From the NCBI GenBank assembly GCA_934307185.1, contig CAKRCJ010000002.1, positions 1 to 29,487 on the forward strand: a stretch of 29,487 bases of DNA. Reading direction: 5' to 3'. The DNA comes from an uncultured Roseburia sp. GTDB taxonomy: Bacteria > Bacillota > Clostridia > Lachnospirales > Lachnospiraceae. Below the pieces are notes generated by a model. That model searched no databases, was not told the origin of the DNA, and saw only the letters and a program-made list of their open reading frames with translations. The translations under genes were made by a program, and so were the position numbers. Positions within the stretch are counted from its first letter, which is position 1. Every line of letters begins with the position of its first letter. This document shows, one piece after another, positions 24,418 through 29,487 of the stretch.

Positions 24418-25452
24418 ATGATACAGTTTAGGGAAAAAATACAAAATGGTGTGTATGTAATTGCAGAGATGTCTGCAAATCATGCAGGGAAAATAGAAAA
24501 TGCATTTAAAATTATTGAAGAAGCAGCAAAAGCAGGTGCAGATTGTGTAAAGATCCAGACGTACACAGCGGACACACTGACAATCGACTGTGCTGATGAT
24601 GCTTATAGGCTTCATGGCGGTCTGTGGGATGGATATAATTATTATCAATTGTACAAACAGGCATATACACCATGGGAATGGCAGCAAGCCTTGAAGGACA
24701 AATGTGAGGAGGTTGGAGTAGATTTTTTATCTACTCCTTTTGACAAAACAGCAGTAGATTTTTTGGAAGAACTTGGAGTTGAATTTTATAAGATAGCGTC
24801 TTTTGAATTGGTAGATATTCCATTGATAGAATACGTCGCCAGTAAGGGAAAGCCAATTATTATGTCCTGTGGAATGGGAAGTGAACAGGAGATAAAAGAG
24901 GCATTAGATGCATGTCACAGACAGAAAAATTATAATGTTGCGTTATTAAAATGTTGTAGTCAGTATCCGGCACAATATGAGGATATGAATGTTTCGGTTA
25001 TACCCGATATGAAAAAGCGGTTTGGTGTACCAGTAGGATTATCGGATCATTCATTGGGGTCTTTGGCAGATGTAGTAGCTGTGTCATTGGGCGCACAGAT
25101 TATTGAGAAGCATGTATGCCTGAGCAGGCAAATAGATAATCCGGATGCAGGTTTTTCTATGGAATTAAGTGAGTTTGCACAGATGGTCAAAGATGTTAGA
25201 AATGCTTATATTATAAAAGGAAAACCAACTTATGAATTGACGGAGCATGAAAAGAATAGTTTGATTTACCGTCGTTCTCTTGTGGCTGTGAAACCAATTG
25301 CGAAAGGAGAAGCTTTTACAGAGGAAAATGTTAGAAGCATCCGACCGGCAATTGGAATTAAACCGAAATATTATTACGAATTATTAAAGAAAACAGCGAA
25401 GCAGGAATATCATTTTGGCGAGCCGATTTCCATAAATGAAATAAGTGAATAA
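24418..25452 (+). CDS. pseI: Pseudaminic acid synthase PseI (NeuB family)
   Basis: Condenses 2,4-diacetamido-2,4,6-trideoxy-L-altrose with phosphoenolpyruvate to give pseudaminic acid. The 344-residue protein has the NeuB barrel opening VIAEMSANHAGK (E17-K25), ADCVKIQTYTADT, LSTPFDKTAVDFL, FYKIASFELVD, GLSDHSLG and EKHVCLSR, then a C-terminal SAF (antifreeze-like) domain from about residue 283 (RRSLVAVKPIAKGEAF). SAN-H in place of the NeuB GVNHNG and the overall motif set fit PseI. The ATG at 24418 is 11 bases from AAGGA. A GTG at 24391 would overlap pseF and lacks a ribosome site. Confidence 0.93.
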   Translation: MIQFREKIQNGVYVIAEMSANHAGKIENAFKIIEEAAKAGADCVKIQTYTADTLTIDCADDAYRLHGGLWDGYNYYQLYKQAYTPWEWQQALKDKCEEVGVDFLSTPFDKTAVDFLEELGVEFYKIASFELVDIPLIEYVASKGKPIIMSCGMGSEQEIKEALDACHRQKNYNVALLKCCSQYPAQYEDMNVSVIPDMKKRFGVPVGLSDHSLGSLADVVAVSLGAQIIEKHVCLSRQIDNPDAGFSMELSEFAQMVKDVRNAYIIKGKPTYELTEHEKNSLIYRRSLVAVKPIAKGEAFTEENVRSIRPAIGIKPKYYYELLKKTAKQEYHFGEPISINEISE

Positions 25453-25472
25453 AAAATTTTATAGAAGGAAGA

Positions 25473-26489
25473 ATGATGATAGGGTTTCGTGTGGATGCGA
25501 ATGAAGTAATCGCAACAGGACATTTAATGCGTTGCATCAGCATTGCTTTAGAGTGTAAAAAACGCGGGCAGCAATGTATTTTTTTTATGGCTGAAGACAA
25601 AGAGACAGAGCGGTTAAGGAAAGCAGGATTTCAATATTATATATTAAATAGTGACTGGAAAAATCTGGACAATGAAATTTCTGAGTTTCAAAAAATATTA
25701 GAAAATTATAAGTTAAATTATTTAGTAGTGGACTCATATCAGGCGACAGCGGGATATTTGGCAGCATTGGAGGAAATTCAGCCTGTATGTTATATTGATG
25801 ATTTGAAGAGAGAAGTATATGATGTTTCAGTTGTAATTCATTATATAAGTCCGTTTAAAAATGATAGCTATGAAGAAATGTATAGAAATACACATACTGA
25901 ATTGTTAAATAATATGAAATATGCCCCTCTCAGACCTGAGTTTCATTATAAAAAAGAGAAAGTTATCCGAGAAAAGAGTATTCTTATAACTACAGGGGGG
26001 ACAGATTTTTATAATGTTGCAGGAAAAGTTGCGGCATTGTGTCAAAACAGTATGCAGATAAAAAGCTATAAAATACATATTATTGTTGGGAGTATGAATC
26101 AGTACGAAACGGAATTAGAACAATTAGCGGAGAAATATACGAACATTATTTTACATAAAAATATAACAAACATGAGTGATTATATGAGATTATGTGAGGT
26201 GGCGGTATCGGCTGGCGGAACAACATTGTTAGAGTTATGTGCATGCAAAATACCAACAGTCTGTTTTTCTTTTGCAGATAATCAGGTAAAGTTTGCAAAT
26301 GATATGGGGAAAATTGGTGCAGTAAAATATGTCGGAGATGCGCGGAAAATTGAAGATATAGAAAGTAAGATAGTTAAGCAATTGTTAATATTTATAAAGA
26401 ATGAAGAAGAAAGAAAAAAATATGCAGATTGTATGGGAAAACTAATTGATGGACATGGAACGGAAAGAATAGCTGATGTATTATGTTAG
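25473..26489 (+). CDS. pseG: UDP-6-deoxy-AltdiNAc hydrolase PseG
   Basis: Removes UDP from UDP-2,4-diacetamido-2,4,6-trideoxy-beta-L-altrose, with inversion, giving the sugar used by PseI. The 338-residue GT-B-fold hydrolase has FRVDANEVIATGHLMRC, which puts His at residue 17, the catalytic base in C. jejuni PseG. Further motifs are VVDSYQ, YIDDLKRE, ILITTGGTDFYNVAGK and the C-terminal VAVSAGGTTLLELCACKIP. Presence of this enzyme, and not a NeuC-type hydrolysing epimerase, is good evidence for a pseudaminic over a legionaminic pathway. Two ATG codons in tandem (25473, 25476) follow GAAGGA. Confidence 0.94.
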   Translation: MMIGFRVDANEVIATGHLMRCISIALECKKRGQQCIFFMAEDKETERLRKAGFQYYILNSDWKNLDNEISEFQKILENYKLNYLVVDSYQATAGYLAALEEIQPVCYIDDLKREVYDVSVVIHYISPFKNDSYEEMYRNTHTELLNNMKYAPLRPEFHYKKEKVIREKSILITTGGTDFYNVAGKVAALCQNSMQIKSYKIHIIVGSMNQYETELEQLAEKYTNIILHKNITNMSDYMRLCEVAVSAGGTTLLELCACKIPTVCFSFADNQVKFANDMGKIGAVKYVGDARKIEDIESKIVKQLLIFIKNEEERKKYADCMGKLIDGHGTERIADVLC

Positions 26490-26538
26490 AAGTTGAAATA
26501 TAAAAATATATTGGAAAAAGGGAAATAAGTAAAAACAA

Positions 26539-27726
26539 ATGAATGATAAAAAGATTGCTTTTATAATTGCAGTAAATAATGAACAGTATTTTGAAGAATG
26601 TTGTTTTTATATTCACAGGCTTTCTGTACCAGCTGGATATGATATAGATATTATTGCAATTCGTGAAGCTGATTCTATGTGTGCTGCATATAATGCAGGC
26701 ATGAATAATAGCGATGCTAAATATAAAGTTTATATGCATCAGGATGTAATGATACGAAATGTACAATTTATTGAAAATATAATTAAAATTTTTAAACAGA
26801 ATTTGAAAGTCGGAATGATAGGAATGATAGGTGGAACATGTATGCCTGAAACGGGAGTGATTTATCGTGCATGGGATATCGGAATGGTGGATTGCAGGGA
26901 TCCGGATATGGCATATTATCTGGAAGGACAGCAGAATATGCCAAAGAAAGATGTGATTGTGGAAGCAGTAGATGGACTTTTGATGGCAACACAATATGAT
27001 ATTACATGGAGAGAAGATTTATTTACACATTTTGATTTTTACGATGTATCACAATCATTTGAGATGCGCAAAGCTGGATACCAGGTTTTAGTTCCCCATC
27101 AGAAAACACCCTGGGTGATTCATGATAGCGGGTTTGCGAAGCTGACTTATTATGATGAAGAACGAAAAAAATGTAAAAAAGAGTATCCACAGTATTTATA
27201 TGCAGACAACGGGTTTGAATTTACATATGACAGAGAGTGGAATGAATTGAGTGAACTTCTTGCAGAGCAGGTAAAAAAAATGATTGAAGATAAAAATTGG
27301 GAGCAGGTTATTCCAATTATAGATTCTTATGAGAAAGCGGGAAGAAAAAACAGTTCTTTGGAAATGCTAAAAATTTGGAAAAATATATATGAAAAGGAAA
27401 GAACAAATAATTTTTTTAGTAATTGTAAGAATTACGAAGGCATGTATACAAAATACACGGCGGTTCGTTTCTTTTTAAGACGTATGGAATTAAACATGGA
27501 GGAAGATACGTATTTTGAGTTGGTTTCTGCAATACAGGCAAATGGGATTTCATACGATGCATTAATGGAAATTATATCAAGGGCAGTGGTTGACAAAAGC
27601 AATGTGATAAAAAAAATAGGTGATATATATAATAGAAATGGACAGACAGATTATTATAAAAAATGTGAGAAAGTTGAAAAACTGCTAAAAGATAAGTCGA
27701 TACCGATTGCGTATTGTCAAAAATAA
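26539..27726 (+). CDS. Glycosyltransferase family 2-like protein
   Basis: A 395-residue protein with an N-terminal GT-A domain of the Glyco_tranf_2_5 type: FIIAVNNEQYFEEC, YNAGMNNSDAKYKVYMHQD (HQD at 67-69 in place of DxD), GMIGGTCMP, and VEAVDGLLMATQ. The C-terminal 160 residues are helical and may be a TPR-like or dimerisation part. In related clusters such proteins sit with nonulosonic acid genes and elongate surface glycans. It ends the long operon; its stop falls in an inverted repeat shared with the convergent gene. The ribosome site AAAAGGG is rather far (16 bases) from the ATG. Confidence 0.85.
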   Translation: MNDKKIAFIIAVNNEQYFEECCFYIHRLSVPAGYDIDIIAIREADSMCAAYNAGMNNSDAKYKVYMHQDVMIRNVQFIENIIKIFKQNLKVGMIGMIGGTCMPETGVIYRAWDIGMVDCRDPDMAYYLEGQQNMPKKDVIVEAVDGLLMATQYDITWREDLFTHFDFYDVSQSFEMRKAGYQVLVPHQKTPWVIHDSGFAKLTYYDEERKKCKKEYPQYLYADNGFEFTYDREWNELSELLAEQVKKMIEDKNWEQVIPIIDSYEKAGRKNSSLEMLKIWKNIYEKERTNNFFSNCKNYEGMYTKYTAVRFFLRRMELNMEEDTYFELVSAIQANGISYDALMEIISRAVVDKSNVIKKIGDIYNRNGQTDYYKKCEKVEKLLKDKSIPIAYCQK

Positions 27727-27762
27727 TTACATTGAGCAATTATAATTGCTCAATGTAATTAT
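27723..27762. terminator. Long inverted repeat between convergent genes
   Basis: A perfect 19-bp inverted repeat (27723-27741 with 27744-27762) with only two bases between the arms. The plus stop (27724-27726) is in the left arm, and the last residues and stop of the minus gene are encoded by the right arm and centre (stop complement of 27740-27742). It is AT-rich without a long T run, so it is a likely but unproved bidirectional terminator. Confidence 0.7.
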
Positions 27763-28756
27763 CTAACCAAAATTTATCTATGTCATGTCCAAGCTTTTTA
27801 TATAATTTCATTTGCATCGGAATTAAATCACCGTAGATTGAAATATTATAATCAGAAACTTCTTTTAGTACAGTAGCCTCTAATTGCTTGAAAAAAGAAA
27901 GCGGTATTTTAAAATTACGAAGTTTGCCAAAATATATTGTTTCATAAAGATATGTATGAAGAAAATATAATTTGATTTCTTCATAGTATTCATGGAAAAA
28001 GGGAGTTCTTTTCATAAAGTTCCAAACAGCAAGTTGAACATTTGCATGCATTTTTAAAGTGTTCTCCTGTTCCATATCATGTCGCATTGTACCTGTATTG
28101 TTTTGTCTGTAAAAATAAAGTACATTATCCAGTATAATTATTTTGTTTGCGTAAAATAGAAGCGGATATACAAACAAAGGTTCTTCATAGATTGTATGTT
28201 CTGCATAAGAAACATTTGCAAGCTCAATTAAGCTGCGCCGGTATAATTTGTTCCAACAGCCATAAGTAATTTTTTCAGAAACTAATAATTGTTTACGTTC
28301 AATGGATGAAGTAATATTTATGACTTCGGGCGAGATGGTACGATTGGAAGAAACAGCTCCTAAATTTTCAGTGTAATAACAATATTCAAACTGAACAAAA
28401 TCGGCATTATATTCATGGGCTGCTTTATATACTACTTGAAGGAAATCGGATGTGACAAAATCGTCGGAATCGACAAATGCTATGTATTCTCCAGTTGCGT
28501 ATTGTAAAGCTATATTTCTGGCACCTCCCTGTCTCATATTTTCTTCTAGCTTTAGTATGAGGATACTTTCTGGGTAGGCACATTCAAATTCTTGAAGCAT
28601 ATTCCAGGTTTCACCGTTATCCGTAGAAGCATCATCTACGAAAATTAATTCTATATTTTCTATTCCTATTGTTTGTTGTACTAGGGATAAGAAACATTTT
28701 GGAAGCCATTTTGTTGCATTGAAGCATGGAATAATAACACTTACTTTTTTTGACAA
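27740..28756 (-). CDS. Family 2 glycosyltransferase, TTG start
   Basis: A 338-residue GT2 enzyme: VSVIIPCFNATKWLPKC, IFVDDASTDNG (40-48), GARNIALQYATGEYIAFVDSDDF (the DSDD at 96-99 binds the metal-nucleotide) and NKLYRRSLI, with a C-terminal helical tail. The start codon is TTG (complement of 28754-28756), supported by AGAGGT 8 bases upstream; no ATG or GTG fits better. It is the only single-gene minus unit in the right half, separating pseG and its operon from pseC, and has its own likely promoter at 28788-28816. Probably another sugar-adding enzyme for surface or flagellar glycan. Confidence 0.9.
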   Translation of the reverse strand: MSKKVSVIIPCFNATKWLPKCFLSLVQQTIGIENIELIFVDDASTDNGETWNMLQEFECAYPESILILKLEENMRQGGARNIALQYATGEYIAFVDSDDFVTSDFLQVVYKAAHEYNADFVQFEYCYYTENLGAVSSNRTISPEVINITSSIERKQLLVSEKITYGCWNKLYRRSLIELANVSYAEHTIYEEPLFVYPLLFYANKIIILDNVLYFYRQNNTGTMRHDMEQENTLKMHANVQLAVWNFMKRTPFFHEYYEEIKLYFLHTYLYETIYFGKLRNFKIPLSFFKQLEATVLKEVSDYNISIYGDLIPMQMKLYKKLGHDIDKFWLDNYIEQL

Positions 28757-28787
28757 TGATATTTACCTCTAAAAAATTGATGATAAT

Positions 28788-28816
28788 ATAATAGCGTAGA
28801 CAGATGGATATTGCAA
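28788..28816 (-). promoter_or_regulatory. Candidate promoter for the minus-strand GT2 gene
   Basis: On the minus strand TTGCAA (complement of 28811-28816), 17-base spacer, TATTAT (complement of 28788-28793). The leader to the TTG start would be about 25 bases and includes AGAGGT. Confidence 0.45.
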
Positions 28817-28832
28817 TGTCATGATTGATTTC

Positions 28833-28861
28833 TTGTGATGATAAATTATAATAAATATAGA
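28833..28861 (+). promoter_or_regulatory. Candidate promoter for pseC
   Basis: TTGTGA (28833-28838), 17-base spacer, TATAGA (28856-28861). The leader to pseC would be about 69 bases. No sigma-D type sequence is seen here. Confidence 0.4.
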
Positions 28862-28936
28862 TTGTAAATCATATCAGAAACAAATGGATATAGATGTAAA
28901 AAGGTTGCTTATATTTTGAACATAGGAGGAAAAATA

Positions 28937-29487
28937 ATGATACCATACGGAAGACAGACAATTGAAGAGGATGATATACAGGCAGTTGTAGATGTTTTAA
29001 GATCGGATTACCTTACAACAGGTCCAAAGATTGCGGAATTTGAAAAAATGGTTGCAGATTATGTCGGGGCGAAATATGCAGTGGCAATTTCAAACGGAAC
29101 ATCGGCACTTCATGCGGCGTGTTTTGCAGCAGGGATTAAGCCGAGGGATGAAGTAATTACAACCCCGTTAACGTTTGCAGCTTCAGCAAACTGTGTTTTA
29201 TATTGTGGCGGGACGCCGGTATTTGCTGATGTCAATCCAAAAACCTATAATATAGACCCGGAAGATATCCGCAGAAAAATTACCAATAAGACGAAAGCAA
29301 TCATTGCAGTTCATCTTGCAGGACAGCCTTGCGATATGGACGAGATTCATAAAATAGCAAAAGAACATGATTTGATTGTCATTGAGGATGGCGCACATGC
29401 ACTTGGTTCTGTATATAAAGGGAAAAAAGTAGGAACTTTGTCGGATATGACAACGTTCAGTTTCCACCCGGTAAAACCGATTACAAC
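28937..29487 (+). CDS. pseC: UDP-4-amino-sugar transaminase PseC (3' truncated)
   Basis: Second pathway step: PLP-dependent amination of the 4-keto sugar made by PseB, giving UDP-4-amino-4,6-dideoxy-beta-L-AltNAc. Only the first 183 codons are in the window (the family is about 370-390 residues). The start MIPYGRQTIEEDDI after AGGAGG is typical PseC, followed by ISNGTSALHAAC, TTPLTFAASANCVLYCGGTPVFAD, IEDGAHALGS (D151, which contacts the PLP nitrogen) and FHPVKPIT, where K180 is the Schiff-base lysine. The reading frame is open to the edge. It is separated from pseB by 22 kb and may start a further operon beyond the window. Confidence 0.94.
   Translation, partial: MIPYGRQTIEEDDIQAVVDVLRSDYLTTGPKIAEFEKMVADYVGAKYAVAISNGTSALHAACFAAGIKPRDEVITTPLTFAASANCVLYCGGTPVFADVNPKTYNIDPEDIRRKITNKTKAIIAVHLAGQPCDMDEIHKIAKEHDLIVIEDGAHALGSVYKGKKVGTLSDMTTFSFHPVKPIT

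Noticed and set aside
26813..26830. Tandem 9-base repeat GGAATGATA
   Set aside because: An in-frame two-copy repeat encoding Gly-Met-Ile twice inside a glycosyltransferase; too short to mean phase variation.
1..29487. CRISPR arrays, tRNA or rRNA genes, insertion sequences
   Set aside because: I looked for spaced direct repeats, cloverleaf-like segments and transposase motifs and saw none.

Overview
The window looks like a flagellin glycosylation island from an AT-rich, flagellated Firmicute, probably a Lachnospiraceae-type clostridium (Roseburia/Butyrivibrio/Eubacterium-like). The evidence is a short clostridial-type flagellin, strong AGGAGG ribosome binding sites, intrinsic terminators, low GC, and a complete set of pseudaminic acid (Pse) genes next to a Maf-type (motility-associated factor) flagellin glycosyltransferase. 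The genus is inference; no rRNA or housekeeping marker is present.

Layout. 1-812: flagellin, cut one base into its start codon, followed by a strong terminator. 873-3039: a small helical protein and a Maf/DUF115 glycosyltransferase. 3045-5403 (minus): two paralogous CgeB-like glycosyltransferases. 5598-10799 (plus): pseB, pseA, hisH, hisF and a third CgeB-like glycosyltransferase, apparently one operon. 10809-11249: a small acidic protein behind a candidate flagellar sigma-D promoter, then a terminator. 11310-11789: pseH-like acetyltransferase. 11838-15698 (minus): two tandem two-domain proteins (GT-A-like plus glycerophosphotransferase-like). 15851-27726 (plus): a long tight operon with a glycerophosphotransferase-like protein, a fourth CgeB-like glycosyltransferase, a methyltransferase fused to a kinase-like domain, a second methyltransferase, a SerB-like HAD phosphatase, a nucleotidyltransferase, a degenerate methyltransferase-like protein, a DUF4422 glycosyltransferase, pseF, pseI, pseG and another glycosyltransferase. 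27740-28756 (minus): a family 2 glycosyltransferase with a TTG start. 28937-end: pseC, truncated by the window.

How the genes fit together. PseB, PseC, PseH, PseG, PseI and PseF are the six steps from UDP-GlcNAc to CMP-pseudaminic acid. PseA with the HisH/HisF pair should add an acetamidino group, with HisH-derived ammonia passed through a HisF that has lost the cyclase catalytic aspartate but kept its ammonia-gate residues. Maf would then put the nonulosonic acid on flagellin, and the many CgeB/GT2/DUF4422 enzymes could extend the glycan.

The least ordinary part is the 15.8-22.5 kb stretch. Glycerophosphotransferase-like, kinase-like, methyltransferase, phosphatase and nucleotidyltransferase genes sit together and suggest that a methylated small molecule is activated as an NDP derivative and joined to the glycan by a phosphodiester, in the style of the C. 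difficile type A flagellin modification. That is inference from gene content. No gap exceeds 300 bases: the larger intergenic regions (about 5404-5597, 15699-15850 and 28757-28936) hold divergent promoters.
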